Assembly: GCA_900544195.1 (NCBI GenBank)
Contig: UQUJ01000001.1
Span: 1-64,000 of the forward strand
Source of the DNA: an uncultured Alistipes sp.
GTDB lineage: Bacteria; Bacteroidota; Bacteroidia; Bacteroidales; UBA932
Reading direction: 5' to 3'
DNA length: 64,000 nt
Below, in pieces: positions 1 to 8,743 of the stretch (within the stretch, counting starts at the first letter, position 1; the number at the start of each line of letters is the position of its first letter). Below the pieces are notes generated by a model that had not been told where the DNA came from, searched no databases, and saw only the letters and a list, made by a program, of their open reading frames with translations. Both the position numbers and the translations under genes were made by a program.

Positions 1-3
1 ATT

Positions 4-66
4 CTTGCGTGCCTGTGGTTTGCACAGGGTTTGCACAAGGCTCAAAAAAATCAAAACAGCAGAGCC
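4..66. repeat. Left copy of a long inverted repeat (repeat C)
   Basis: Positions 4-41 are an exact 38-bp reverse complement of 38855-38892, and similarity continues with mismatches to about 66. The sequence contains two short direct copies of TTTGCACA. No gene is visible in 1-175; this stretch and the ACTTGAAAAAGT word near 142 look like non-coding mobile debris. Confidence 0.8.
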
Positions 67-175
67 GTTCTATGATGTTCAGGGTGCTTCGATGAATTCA
101 ATTTTACCGATTGATGCAACTTATTTTTTCAACGTTGAGCCCACTTGAAAAAGTACCATTCGCCACTTTTTACCC

Positions 176-295
176 TCCCCCGGACTGTCTGAAAAGTCCC
201 GGCGAGAGTTGAAAAGTCTGTACCCCACTACAGGGGCGGCAACGAATTTTCAATCCTCACTGGGGGTACTTTTACTTTTAAGACAGTCTCCCCCT
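176..295. mobile_element. MITE-like element, family B, copy 1
   Basis: About 120 bp bounded by imperfect terminal inverted repeats: GGACTGTCTGAAAAGT on the left and ACTTTTAAGACAGTC on the right, each flanked by CCCCC in direct orientation. Two further copies lie at 45683-45800 and 45866-45983. Internal complementary words (TACCCC with GGGG, GGGGGTAC) would fold. No transposase is encoded, so it would have to be moved by an enzyme elsewhere. Confidence 0.75.
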
Positions 296-485
296 GGTCG
301 TTACTGACTGAGAACTTATCAAGCCATGTGATTTGTGTCTTAGAAGCGGCTGACGTAAAAAACGAGGGCTGTACGCAGTCAAGGTCTATGCAAGTCTGAA
401 CGGTCGTTTGAACATCTTCCGATGATGCCGTTGCCTCAGTGTCAAAGATTGTCAGACACCACCAATGATTGTCGCTTGCGCCAAT

Positions 486-656
486 CAGAGCGGTCGCGGT
501 CATTGCAATGACTTGTCAAAGCCCCCCTCATAACAGCTCCCTGTGATTCTCAGAGCGGTCGCGGTCATTGCAATGACTTGTCAAAGGCCCCCTCTCATAA
601 CAGCTCCCTGTGATTCTCAAGCGGTCGCGGTCATTGCAATGACTTGTCAAAGGGAC
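486..656. repeat. Tandem repeat, about 66-bp unit, 2.6 copies
   Basis: Units start at 486, 551 and 618 (the last is partial). Each carries the perfect palindrome GTCATTGCAATGAC. The third unit overlaps the last codons and the stop of the minus-strand gene ending at 647, so the repeat has supplied or replaced that gene's 3' end. Unit lengths of 65 and 67 bp differ by small indels. Confidence 0.85.
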
Positions 657-2368
657 TGTGATCTGAACGAGACGTAGCGGCGGCGGATGATGCCGTGGCG
701 GCCCACCTCAAGGATGAACGGCATGGAGGAGAGGTCGAAAGTGTCAAGGAGGGTCCTGGCGAGGTTTGGGGCAGAGACCATCATCTCATCAACGTTCACG
801 TCCAAGGTCCTTAGACCGAGGGAGTCGGCGGCGGAGAGTTCGGCCTTGCAGACCGGACAGCCTTCGGTGTGGAAGACTATGTAGCCGCCTTTTCTGCGCA
901 GACGGTTCCATCTTTTCGTCCAGTCACGGAGGGAAAGAACGTTCCGAGGTTGGAGTAACGTATTATCAATGTGTGCATCAGCATTTGTCCCAGCCTGTTC
1001 CCGGGAACGATCAGACGCTTGGTTACGGTTGTTAACGTCATCCTGTTCATGAAGACGATCAGGCTGAGCGAGGGCGTATGGCTGAGATTCAGCGGAAGAA
1101 ATCCCGAGAATGAGGTCCTTGGCCTTCGGGAGTTTTGAGCCGACCGGGGTGCGGGAAAGGAGGTCACTCATCATGCGGGCGAGGCCCACGACCTTGAGGG
1201 TGTCGTCGGGGGTGTTCCAGATCCCGGGACGGGAGAGGATATATTCATTGATGAAAGGGAGGGTGCCTTCCTTGCTTGGTTCGTCGCGGCGGGACGTGAG
1301 CCAATAGAGGAGGTCTCCCTCAAGGTGTTTGAAGGAGAGGGTGTCGGCTTTAGACAAAGTACGATCTTCCAAGGCTTTGGCCATTGAAAGGATTCGGGTT
1401 ATGCCCGGGCGCTTCGGTGGTTGGTGAGTCTTGTCGAACCAACCGGGCTGACGGTGATGCCGCTTCGACAGGCTCAGCGACCGGTCAGACTCATCGTACG
1501 ACGCGAACAGCTTGTCCATCAGAGCGGCGGAGGCGGAGCTGCCATATTCATAGTCCACAAAGCCGGGGAGGACGACATCGAGAAGGCTTTCAAGTGCGGC
1601 ACTGTCCAGCCCCCTGCCGATTATGGTTCCGTCTCTATCGACCAAAAACATTCTCGGAGTCTGCAGGACTCCGTATTTCATCTGGTAGTCTGACGCCACC
1701 TCAGGATCCCAAAGGTTGAATAATCTCATCCTCGGGGCATTGATGTTCATCCGGTCGGAGAGCCACTGCCGCCAACTTTCCTTGTCGCCACCGGTATAGA
1801 CCGCATAAAAATCCACAGGCCAGTCCCTGGAATCCAGCAAAGGCCGAAGCCTCATCATCTCCAGCTTACATTTGGCGCAGTCGGTGTCATAAAAAAGCAG
1901 CAGACGGTAGCGATCCGAACTGCCTCCAAACGCGACGGAGTCCCCTTCAAAACTCTCCATCACAAACGAAGGAGCCGGCTCACCAAGAAGCGACTGACGG
2001 TTGAAGTCAGCGAATATCCTGGCGTTGAGCAGCACCTCTTCCCCTCCCATGCTCACAAGCCCGGATGTGAACCATGTGTCGGTAAGATGGACAGCCACCC
2101 CTTCGTCACCCATAAGGGTCGAGTTAAGATAATGCTCGTAGGCCTTGAGGGCGATGTGCTGGCGCAGAAGCGAATCCTTGGCGGAGTCAATCAAGAGGTC
2201 GCATTCCTCAATCTTTACGCCAACACCCTGCGGCTCAAGAATTTGGAAATATTGCTCCAGTCGCTTGTCAAGTTCCTTCAGACGCGTCGAATCGACCTGC
2301 CCGGCGCATGGAAGCGACTGCAGAAGCCCAAGAAAAAGGCCAATGAATATGACCACCCGGCGACTCAT
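647..2368 (-). CDS. Exported protein with two thioredoxin-like domains
   Basis: A 573-residue protein with a signal peptide (hydrophobic residues 5-22). After a helical region, a TlpA/ResA-like thioredoxin fold has the redox motif CAKC at 164-167 and a cis-Pro-type QTPRMFLVD segment near 236. A second, shorter thioredoxin-like segment near the C-terminus has CPVC at 504-507. Both motifs are CxxC, so a periplasmic disulfide reductase or redox relay is likely. It starts inside the last codons of coaD (4-bp overlap), suggesting co-transcription. About 23 residues between the domains are encoded by a TTCGACAGGCTC-type repeat inserted in frame, and the last residues lie in a tandem repeat. The substrate is unknown. 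Confidence 0.8.
   Translation of the reverse strand: MSRRVVIFIGLFLGLLQSLPCAGQVDSTRLKELDKRLEQYFQILEPQGVGVKIEECDLLIDSAKDSLLRQHIALKAYEHYLNSTLMGDEGVAVHLTDTWFTSGLVSMGGEEVLLNARIFADFNRQSLLGEPAPSFVMESFEGDSVAFGGSSDRYRLLLFYDTDCAKCKLEMMRLRPLLDSRDWPVDFYAVYTGGDKESWRQWLSDRMNINAPRMRLFNLWDPEVASDYQMKYGVLQTPRMFLVDRDGTIIGRGLDSAALESLLDVVLPGFVDYEYGSSASAALMDKLFASYDESDRSLSLSKRHHRQPGWFDKTHQPPKRPGITRILSMAKALEDRTLSKADTLSFKHLEGDLLYWLTSRRDEPSKEGTLPFINEYILSRPGIWNTPDDTLKVVGLARMMSDLLSRTPVGSKLPKAKDLILGISSAESQPYALAQPDRLHEQDDVNNRNQASDRSREQAGTNADAHIDNTLLQPRNVLSLRDWTKRWNRLRRKGGYIVFHTEGCPVCKAELSAADSLGLRTLDVNVDEMMVSAPNLARTLLDTFDLSSMPFILEVGRHGIIRRRYVSFRSQSL
1425..1494. repeat. REP-like inverted repeat inside a coding region
   Basis: Contains GCTTCGACAGGCTCAGCGAC (from 1462) with a partly complementary left arm; TGAGTCT and AGACTCA close the stem. 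A related hairpin lies at 8641-8722. The insertion keeps the reading frame of the thioredoxin-like gene and adds a Ser/Arg/His-rich linker. Confidence 0.65.
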
Positions 2369-2835
2369 CTTTCCTCCGGCAGCACGACCCCCTCAGGAAT
2401 GAACTGCGACAGATCGCCATGGTGACGAACCACATCCCTCACCGCCGAAGAGGAGATGTGGGAATATTCCTGAGCGGTAGGGATGATGATGGTGTCCACT
2501 TCGGGAGCCAGATGGCGGTTCGCGTCGGCGATCGCCTGCTCGTTGTCAAAATCGGTCATATTCCTCACTCCCCTGACAATGTGGCGGACTCCGAGCTCTC
2601 GGCAGATGTCAACCGTAAGCCCCTCATAGTGAATGATTCTAACGCCATCCATTCCACGGGTGGCCTGACGGATGATGTCCTCGCGCTGCTCCATCGTGAA
2701 GAAGCCGCGCTTGTCCTGATTGATTCCCACGGCCACTATGACCTCGTCAAAAATCGTCAAGGCTCTGGTAAGAATGTTCAGATGACCTGACGTGAACGGG
2801 TCGAACGACCCAGGGAACAATGCTATACGATTCAT
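2365..2835 (-). CDS. coaD: Phosphopantetheine adenylyltransferase
   Basis: Transfers AMP from ATP to 4'-phosphopantetheine, the fourth step of coenzyme A synthesis, in the cytoplasm. The 156-residue length is typical. The nucleotidyltransferase signature PGSFDPFTSGHLNI is at residues 8-21, with the conserved RGVRN segment in the middle and the ISSSAVRDV motif near residue 128. It overlaps the start of the downstream thioredoxin-like gene by 4 bp, so translation of the two is probably coupled. The ung gene lies 37 bp upstream on the same strand. Confidence 0.97.
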   Translation of the reverse strand: MNRIALFPGSFDPFTSGHLNILTRALTIFDEVIVAVGINQDKRGFFTMEQREDIIRQATRGMDGVRIIHYEGLTVDICRELGVRHIVRGVRNMTDFDNEQAIADANRHLAPEVDTIIIPTAQEYSHISSSAVRDVVRHHGDLSQFIPEGVVLPEER

Positions 2836-2872
2836 TTTAAATTCTTTGAATATAGTCGGCCATCAAGCCGGA

Positions 2873-3541
2873 CTATAGTTGCCAGTTAATCGGAGTCTTG
2901 CCCTCACCCACAAGGATCTCGTTCGTCCTGGAGAAGTGACGGCAGCCAAAGAACGCGCCACGTGCCAGCGGGGACGGATGCGCCGCCTCCAGCACATAAT
3001 GCCGCGAAGTGTCGATGAGTTCCTTCTTGCTTCTGGCGTAATTGCCCCACAACAAGAAAACAACCCCGTTGCAATTATCTGAGACATAACGGATAACGGC
3101 ATCGGTAAACTGCTGCCAGCCTATTCCGCTGTGCGAAGCCGCCTCACCTGAACGTACAGTCAGGATCGAGTTCAGAAGCAGCACACCCTGACGCGCCCAC
3201 TTCTCAAGATTCGGACGGCCGCTCATCCTGACGCCGAGGTCATCCTCAATCTCCTTGAATATGTTCTTGAGGGACGGCGGGGCTGGGACATTGTCCGGGA
3301 CCGAGAAGCTGAGCCCCATCGCCTGGCCGTAGCCGTGGTAGGGATCCTGCCCCAGAATCACGACCTTGACCTGATCGACAGGAGTCAGCTCGAATGCCTT
3401 GAATATCTCTGGTCCCGGAGGAAAGATCACCTTCCCCTGTGCCTTCTCCCCGTGCAGATAACGCGCAAGCGCGGCAAAGTAGGGTTTCTCAAACTCACCT
3501 TGCAGCGCCGCTTTCCAACTTTGTTCTATCCTTACGTCCAT
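2873..3541 (-). CDS. ung: Uracil-DNA glycosylase, family 1
   Basis: Removes uracil from DNA in base-excision repair. From the Met at 3541 the protein is 222 residues, the normal size. It shows the water-activating motif GQDPYHG with Asp66 and the HPSPL loop with His188. An upstream in-frame Met would add 13 residues that do not resemble the family, so the internal start is preferred. It is probably in one minus-strand run with coaD. Confidence 0.96.
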   Translation of the reverse strand: MDVRIEQSWKAALQGEFEKPYFAALARYLHGEKAQGKVIFPPGPEIFKAFELTPVDQVKVVILGQDPYHGYGQAMGLSFSVPDNVPAPPSLKNIFKEIEDDLGVRMSGRPNLEKWARQGVLLLNSILTVRSGEAASHSGIGWQQFTDAVIRYVSDNCNGVVFLLWGNYARSKKELIDTSRHYVLEAAHPSPLARGAFFGCRHFSRTNEILVGEGKTPINWQL

Positions 3542-3639
3542 AACGATGTGTCTGACAATCCCGATAATGAACTCTGCCACACCTTTACGACAGGACGGGC
3601 TGTTTCTCAGGGATTCCTTAACGACCGCTAAGATAGAAA

Positions 3640-6051
3640 TTAATCTTTGAATATGTACGAAATCACGTCGTCAATGTTCTTGACATAGTGGAACGACAGC
3701 CCTTCTACGTATATCGGCTTGATGTCCTCGACATCCTTGCGGTTGTCCTCGGAGATGACAATCTCGGTGACCCCGGCGCGCTTCGCGGCAAGGATCTTCT
3801 CCTTGATGCCGCCGACAGGAAGCACACGGCCCCTCAGGGTCATCTCGCCGGTCATCGCGACTCCGGCCTTCACGGCCTCGCCACGCAGGGCGGAAACCAT
3901 TGAGCTGACCATGGTTATACCTGCTGACGGGCCGTCCTTAGGCACGGCTCCTTCCGGGACATGGACATGGATGTCCTTGGCTCCGAACTCCTCGGATGTC
4001 ATTTTGGCAAGCTGAGGATGGGCCTTGATGTACTGGTAGGCTATCGTGGCGGACTCCTTCATCACATCGCCAAGGTTACCGGTCATCGTCATGTTGCCCT
4101 TTCCGCCGCTGACAGAACTCTCCACGAACAGAATCTCACCTCCCATCTGCGTCCAGGCCAGTCCTGTCACGACTCCAGGAGCCTCATTGCCTTTCTGCAG
4201 GTCGTGGAAATTGGTCGGCAGTCCGAGATATTCCTTGAGATGCTCCTTCTTGATGACGGTCGGGTAGGATTCGCCAAGGGCTATCTTCTTGGCTGTCACA
4301 CGGGCGATCTTCGCGATCTGCTTCTCAAGGCCACGGACACCGGACTCGTGTGTATATTCATCAATTATTTTCTCCATCGCCGCCTTGTCGATGCGGAGCT
4401 CCTTCTTGCCTATTCCGTGTTCCTCCAACTGTTTAGGCACGAGGTAACGCTTGGCGATCTCCATCTTCTCTTCGGCAAGATAGCCGGTGACATTGATCAG
4501 TTCCATCCTGTCGAGCAGGGCGGACTGGATCGTGGAGATGTTGTTCGCCGTGGTGATGAACAGCACGTTCGAGAGGTCGTAGTCAATGTCCAGATAATTG
4601 TCGTGGAACTCAACGTTCTGCTCAGGATCAAGCACTTCCAGAAGAGCCGAGGACGGGTCGCCCTTGTAGTCGTTGCCGACCTTGTCAATCTCATCCAGAA
4701 CGATGACAGGGTTGGATGTGCCGGCCTTGTCGATTCCGTTGAGGATACGTCCCGGAAGAGCTCCCACATAAGTCTTCCTGTGACCACGCAGCTCAGCCTC
4801 ATCGTGCATGCCGCCGAGGGCTATCCTGACATATTTCCTGCCCAGAGCCTTGGCGATTGACTTGCCGAGGCTGGTCTTGCCGACTCCCGGAGGCCCGTAG
4901 AGGCACAGGATCGGGGACTTCATGTTTCCTTTCAGCTTGAGGACGGCAAGATATTCAATGATCCTTTCCTTCACTGTGTCAAGGCCGTAGTGGTCGCTGT
5001 CCAGCACCTTCTGGGCATGCTTCAGATCGAGGTTGTCCTTTGACATCTCGCCCCAAGGCAGGTCGAGCAGAAACTCTATATAATTATATTGTATGCTGTA
5101 GTCCGGAGAGGAAGGATTGTACTTTTCAAGCTTCGCGAGTTCCTTCTCGAATTGCTTGCCGACGGCCTCCGGCCATTTCTTTGTCTTGGCTTTGGCGCGG
5201 AACTTCTCGAACTCTTCCTCCTCGTCCATCCCGAGTTCCTCCTGGATGGTACGGAGCTGGTTGTTAAGGTAATATTCCCTCTGCTGCTGATCGATGTCAC
5301 TCTTGACCTTCTGGTTGATCTCCTGCTTGATCTTCAACAATTGAATCTGGGTGTCAAGCACCTGCAGAAGTTTCATCGCCCGAAGGGTGATGTCATCGAT
5401 TCCAAGCAGCTGGACCTTCTCCATGAAGTTCTCGATCTCCACGGTCGTGGCGATGAAGTTCACAAGGAAGGCGTAGTTGTCGATTGACTTGAGAGCCCCG
5501 ATGGCCTCCTTCGGAGCGAAGGACGAGGACTTTATGATGACGGCGGCCTTCTCCTTGAGGGATTCGGCGATCATCTTGGTGCTGCTGTCGTTCTCCGGGA
5601 TGATGTCATCGATGTACTTCACCCTGGCGGTGATGTATGGTTCGTATGACACGACTCCCGCCATGCGGATGCGCTTCACACCTTGGATTATGGCCGTGAT
5701 CGTGCCGTCAGGCATCTCGAGAACCTTCATGACACGGGACACGGTTCCATATTCATAAAGATCCTTCTCGCTCGGCTCCTCCACCGTGACATCCACCTGC
5801 GGGACAGCCCCGATGAACAAGTCGCGCTTCTCCGCATCCTTGATCAAAGTCATTGATTTCTCGCGTCCTATGGTCACCGGATAGACCATTCCCGGGAAAA
5901 GCACCGCGTTCCTCAAGGCGAGGATCGGCAGTGTGTCAGGAAGGTCACCAGCCTCCACCTTCATCTGCTCGTCACCCTGCATCACAGGGATTATGTTCAC
6001 TTCCGCGGTCCCGGCCGGGAAGAAAATGTTCTTATTGTTCTCTGTGTTCAT
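3640..6051 (-). CDS. lon: ATP-dependent protease La (Lon)
   Basis: Cytoplasmic AAA+ serine protease that degrades damaged and regulatory proteins. From the Met at 6051 it has 803 residues. Order: N-terminal substrate-binding LON domain beginning at the LPILALRNAVLFPG segment, coiled-coil region, AAA+ module with Walker A GPPGVGKTS and Walker B VIVLDEIDKV, then the protease domain with the Ser-Lys dyad (Ser709 in PKDGPSAG, Lys752 in GGIKEK). A further in-frame extension to 6138 lacks family similarity and is excluded. The gene diverges from the HU gene across a 219-bp AT-rich intergenic region. Confidence 0.97.
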   Translation of the reverse strand: MNTENNKNIFFPAGTAEVNIIPVMQGDEQMKVEAGDLPDTLPILALRNAVLFPGMVYPVTIGREKSMTLIKDAEKRDLFIGAVPQVDVTVEEPSEKDLYEYGTVSRVMKVLEMPDGTITAIIQGVKRIRMAGVVSYEPYITARVKYIDDIIPENDSSTKMIAESLKEKAAVIIKSSSFAPKEAIGALKSIDNYAFLVNFIATTVEIENFMEKVQLLGIDDITLRAMKLLQVLDTQIQLLKIKQEINQKVKSDIDQQQREYYLNNQLRTIQEELGMDEEEEFEKFRAKAKTKKWPEAVGKQFEKELAKLEKYNPSSPDYSIQYNYIEFLLDLPWGEMSKDNLDLKHAQKVLDSDHYGLDTVKERIIEYLAVLKLKGNMKSPILCLYGPPGVGKTSLGKSIAKALGRKYVRIALGGMHDEAELRGHRKTYVGALPGRILNGIDKAGTSNPVIVLDEIDKVGNDYKGDPSSALLEVLDPEQNVEFHDNYLDIDYDLSNVLFITTANNISTIQSALLDRMELINVTGYLAEEKMEIAKRYLVPKQLEEHGIGKKELRIDKAAMEKIIDEYTHESGVRGLEKQIAKIARVTAKKIALGESYPTVIKKEHLKEYLGLPTNFHDLQKGNEAPGVVTGLAWTQMGGEILFVESSVSGGKGNMTMTGNLGDVMKESATIAYQYIKAHPQLAKMTSEEFGAKDIHVHVPEGAVPKDGPSAGITMVSSMVSALRGEAVKAGVAMTGEMTLRGRVLPVGGIKEKILAAKRAGVTEIVISEDNRKDVEDIKPIYVEGLSFHYVKNIDDVISYIFKD

Positions 6052-6182
6052 AATGTTCAGCTTAAAATGCACACCAGACCCTTTCTGCCAATTTGGCAGG
6101 ATTTCAAGAGTCTGAAGAGCATCCGGGAATATGGTCAATCACCGTGCCAAAGAAAATATAGCAAATAATTTATGTATATGAT

Positions 6183-6213
6183 TTTGAATATTAAAAAAAT
6201 AAGTCTATTTTTG
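6183..6213 (+). promoter_or_regulatory. Bacteroidota sigma-ABfr-type promoter of the HU gene
   Basis: TTTG at 6183-6186, exactly 19 bp, then TATTTTTG (TAnnTTTG) at 6206-6213. This fits the known Bacteroides consensus perfectly. Transcription would start near 6220, giving a leader of about 50 nt before the HU start at 6271. Confidence 0.8.
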
Positions 6214-6270
6214 CATCCCAAACGAACTTTGGGGGTTATTATGGTAAATCCTAATAAATATTAATAGATT

Positions 6271-6552
6271 ATGACAAAGGCAGAAATCGTGAATGAGGTT
6301 GCAAAGTCAACCGGAATCGAAAAAATCGCAGTACAGTCCGTTATCGAGGCGTTCATGGACACCGTAAAGGGTTCCATCATCAGGAAAGAGCCTGTGTACC
6401 TCCGCGGATTCGGCAGCTTCATTGTTAAGCACAGAGCGAAGAAGGCAGCCAGAAACATCACCAAGAAGACAACTATGACCATCCCTGCACACGACATCCC
6501 GGCCTTCAAGCCAGCAAAGATCTTCGTGAACGCAGTCAAGGAGGAAAAATAA
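6271..6552 (+). CDS. HU/IHF-family nucleoid DNA-binding protein
   Basis: A 93-residue histone-like protein that bends and compacts DNA as a dimer. It has the N-terminal helical pair (MTKAEIVNEVAKSTG), the LRGFGSF beta turn and the basic arm region (KKAARN), ending in PAFKPAKIF. The size is typical. A textbook promoter lies upstream and a tiny basic gene follows after 19 bp, so both are probably on one transcript ended by the hairpin at 6701-6738. Confidence 0.95.
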   Translation: MTKAEIVNEVAKSTGIEKIAVQSVIEAFMDTVKGSIIRKEPVYLRGFGSFIVKHRAKKAARNITKKTTMTIPAHDIPAFKPAKIFVNAVKEEK

Positions 6553-6571
6553 TTTTTAAACTTCTTTTATT

Positions 6572-6661
6572 ATGCCAAGCGGAAAAAAGAGAAAGAGACA
6601 TAAGATGTCGACGCACAAGCGTAAAAAACGCTTGCGCAAGAACAGACACAAGAAGAAGTAA
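6572..6661 (+). CDS. 29-residue very basic protein, AURKAIP1/COX24 (mS38)-like
   Basis: The sequence is almost entirely Lys, Arg and His: it begins MPSGKKRKRHKMSTHKRKKR and ends NRHKKK. Such tiny proteins are annotated in Bacteroidota as AURKAIP1/COX24-domain proteins, related to mitochondrial ribosomal protein mS38, which suggests a ribosome-bound role. It follows the HU gene by 19 bp and precedes a strong terminator. The start is the only ATG. The family assignment is from memory and from composition. Confidence 0.8.
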   Translation: MPSGKKRKRHKMSTHKRKKRLRKNRHKKK

Positions 6662-6700
6662 TTCGCTTCTGTGCCTGCCATTTTAGCAGTCTGCTAGAAG

Positions 6701-6738
6701 AAAAAGGCTGACCGGAAGTGCCGGACAGCCTTTTTTAT
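6701..6738 (+). terminator. Rho-independent terminator of the HU operon
   Basis: Stem AAGGCTGACCGG / CCGGACAGCCTT with a loop of about 5 nt (AAGTG) and one mismatch, preceded by A residues and followed by TTTTTTATT. It could act in both directions. Confidence 0.85.
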
Positions 6739-6754
6739 TATCGTTCAAGAAATA

Positions 6755-6992
6755 AGAAGCTGTTTTGAATTGTTTGAAATGTTCTTTGAGGTGAAAAAAT
6801 CTTCATTTTCTTCCCGCTTCTTCAGTCAGATAGCACCGCTATCTTCCTTGGAAGAAGCGGTCGAAACTGAAGTTTTTCACTCTCAACCCAGCGCCCGAAC
6901 CGAGGGCAATCGAACTTGTTCGGATTGCCGAGGTGAGCAGCAGGGAAAGAGCTTGCTCTTACCCTTCAAACAAACAATTCAAAACAGCTTCT
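6755..6992. mobile_element. MITE-like element, family A, long copy (A1)
   Basis: A 238-bp element with perfect 22-bp terminal inverted repeats beginning AGAAGCTGTTTTGAATTG. The outermost bases are flanked by TAA on both sides, consistent with a 3-bp target duplication. The interior holds several nested hairpins: CCGCTTCTTC/GAAGAAGCGG, GATAGC/GCTATC, GGCAATCGAAC/GTTCGGATTGCC and AAGAGC/GCTCTT. Short derivatives lie at 13995-14068 and 39049-39123. It sits between the HU terminator and rng and encodes no protein. Confidence 0.8.
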
Positions 6993-7036
6993 AAGTTGGC
7001 AAGACGCCAAGTTATCATCACCATTGTTATTTCCTT

Positions 7037-8608
7037 ATGGAGTCAGAAAAATCTGAGAAAGATTTGATTGTCGATGTCACATCGACCGAAGTTCACATCG
7101 CGCTGATGGAAAACCATCGGCTGATTGAACTCAACAAAGAGTCCAGCAAAGGGCACAGTTTTTCCGTCGGGGATGTTTACCTGGGGAAAGTGAAGAAGAT
7201 TCTTCCTGCGCTCAACGCTGCCTTTGTGGACATCGGAGACAAGAAGGAAGCGTTTGTTCATTATCTGGACCTTGGGTTCTATTTCACGTCGTTCGACGAG
7301 TTCGTGCGCAAGAGCAACCCGAACACGGATCTCGGCGGACTCTACTCAAGCATCCCTATCGGACCTATTCTTGAAAAGGAAGGCCGGATCGAGAACGTGC
7401 TGAAGCCGGGCCAGATGATGATAGTGCAGATCGTCAAGGAACCGATCTCCACGAAAGGGTCACGACTGACCGCGGAAATTTCATTGGCAGGACGCAACAT
7501 TGTACTGATTCCCTTCGCGGAGAAGGTGAGCATTTCCCAAAAGATTTCCTCCAAGGAGGAGAAAAGAAGACTTGAGACCCTTGTCAGGAGCATTCTCCCA
7601 AAGAACTACGGGGCGATCATCCGCACAGCCGCGGAAGGCAAGAACGCCGCCGTGCTGGTGGCCGAGCTGAAGTCCCTGATCGAGAAATGGGAGTCATCCT
7701 GGAAGAAGGTAGCCAAGTCGAAAGGTATCCAGCTGCTCTTCACTGAGTACAGCAAGACCACCACCATCCTCAGAGATCTCCTGAACGATTCGTTCTCGAA
7801 CATCTACGTCAACAACGAGAATGTCTATGAGGAGACAAAGAAGTATATTTCCTTGATCTCTCCTGATCAGGAAAAGATTGTGAAGCTGTACAACGGCAAG
7901 GATCCGATCTTCGACCATTTCGAGGTCACAAGGCAGATCAAGAGCTCGTTCGGCAAGGTGGTGCCGATGAAGCAGGGGGCTTATCTGGTCATCGAGACGA
8001 CCGAGGCACTGAATGTGATCGATGTGAACAGCGGTATCCGCGCGAAGACCGACAATCAGGAGGAGAACGCCTTCGAGGTCAACAAGATCGCGGCGGAGGA
8101 GATCGCCAGACAGTTGAGACTCAGGGACATGGGCGGAATCGTGATCGTGGATTTCATCGACATGGATTCCGGTGAGCACCGCAACGAGCTGCACAAGTAC
8201 ATGCAATCGCTCATGGAGACCGACAGAGCCAAGCACAACGTGCTGCCTCTCACCAAGTTCGGTCTGATGCAGATCACCCGGCAGAGAATCCGTCCGGTGA
8301 CCGAGATCAACACCGCCGAGGTCTGCCCTGTGTGCCACGGCACCGGCAAGATTTCATCAAGCGCTGTGATCGACGAGCAGATCGAGCGGAACATCGCCTA
8401 CAACGTGGAGCATGGCAAGACCGATCTCACGCTGAAAGTCAGCCCGATTCTCGGGGCTTACCTCAAGCGCGGCGCCACAATGCTCTCGGACAAATCCTTC
8501 CTCGGGAAATGGAAGAAGAAGTACAAATGCCGGATCAACCTCGTCGAGGTGACCGACTACACAGTTCTGCAGAATGAACTTTATGATGAGAAAGGGGACA
8601 GGCTTTAG
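7037..8608 (+). CDS. rng: Ribonuclease G (Rne/Rng family)
   Basis: Single-strand endoribonuclease acting in 16S rRNA 5' maturation and mRNA decay. The 523-residue length is typical of RNase G. It has an N-terminal S1-like region (DVYLGKVKKILPALNAAFVDIG), the RNase H-like catalytic core with the Asp of NVIDVNSG and the Asp of IVIVDFIDM, and the zinc-link CPVCHGTG. Unlike neighbouring genes it contains no GAATAT/ATATTC word; Glu-Tyr here is GAGTAC and Ile-Phe is ATCTTC. It is separated from the HU operon by element A1, so its promoter may lie in or near that element. Confidence 0.95.
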   Translation: MESEKSEKDLIVDVTSTEVHIALMENHRLIELNKESSKGHSFSVGDVYLGKVKKILPALNAAFVDIGDKKEAFVHYLDLGFYFTSFDEFVRKSNPNTDLGGLYSSIPIGPILEKEGRIENVLKPGQMMIVQIVKEPISTKGSRLTAEISLAGRNIVLIPFAEKVSISQKISSKEEKRRLETLVRSILPKNYGAIIRTAAEGKNAAVLVAELKSLIEKWESSWKKVAKSKGIQLLFTEYSKTTTILRDLLNDSFSNIYVNNENVYEETKKYISLISPDQEKIVKLYNGKDPIFDHFEVTRQIKSSFGKVVPMKQGAYLVIETTEALNVIDVNSGIRAKTDNQEENAFEVNKIAAEEIARQLRLRDMGGIVIVDFIDMDSGEHRNELHKYMQSLMETDRAKHNVLPLTKFGLMQITRQRIRPVTEINTAEVCPVCHGTGKISSSAVIDEQIERNIAYNVEHGKTDLTLKVSPILGAYLKRGATMLSDKSFLGKWKKKYKCRINLVEVTDYTVLQNELYDEKGDRL

Positions 8609-8640
8609 TCCCCTTTTTTCGTTTATCACATCGAGCATTC

Positions 8641-8722
8641 GCTTCGACAGGCTCGGCGACCGCAGAAACCGGCTCGCCTGGTTCGTGAGTTTGTCTGGCC
8701 ACTGCCGTCGAGCCTGCCGAAG
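8641..8722. repeat. REP-like hairpin between rng and lnt
   Basis: Arms GCTTCGACAGGCTCGGC and GTCGAGCCTGCCGAAGC are near-perfect inverted repeats. The same word occurs inside the coding region near 1462. It lies between the convergent genes rng and lnt and could help terminate both. Confidence 0.7.
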
Positions 8723-8743
8723 CACATTCCACAACCATGATGC

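Noticed and set aside
228..503. 91-codon minus-strand open frame
   Set aside because: It begins in the tandem repeat and ends in MITE-like element B1; the middle shows no recognisable protein features.
3961..4860. 299-codon plus-strand open frame
   Set aside because: Antisense to lon, whose motifs are complete.
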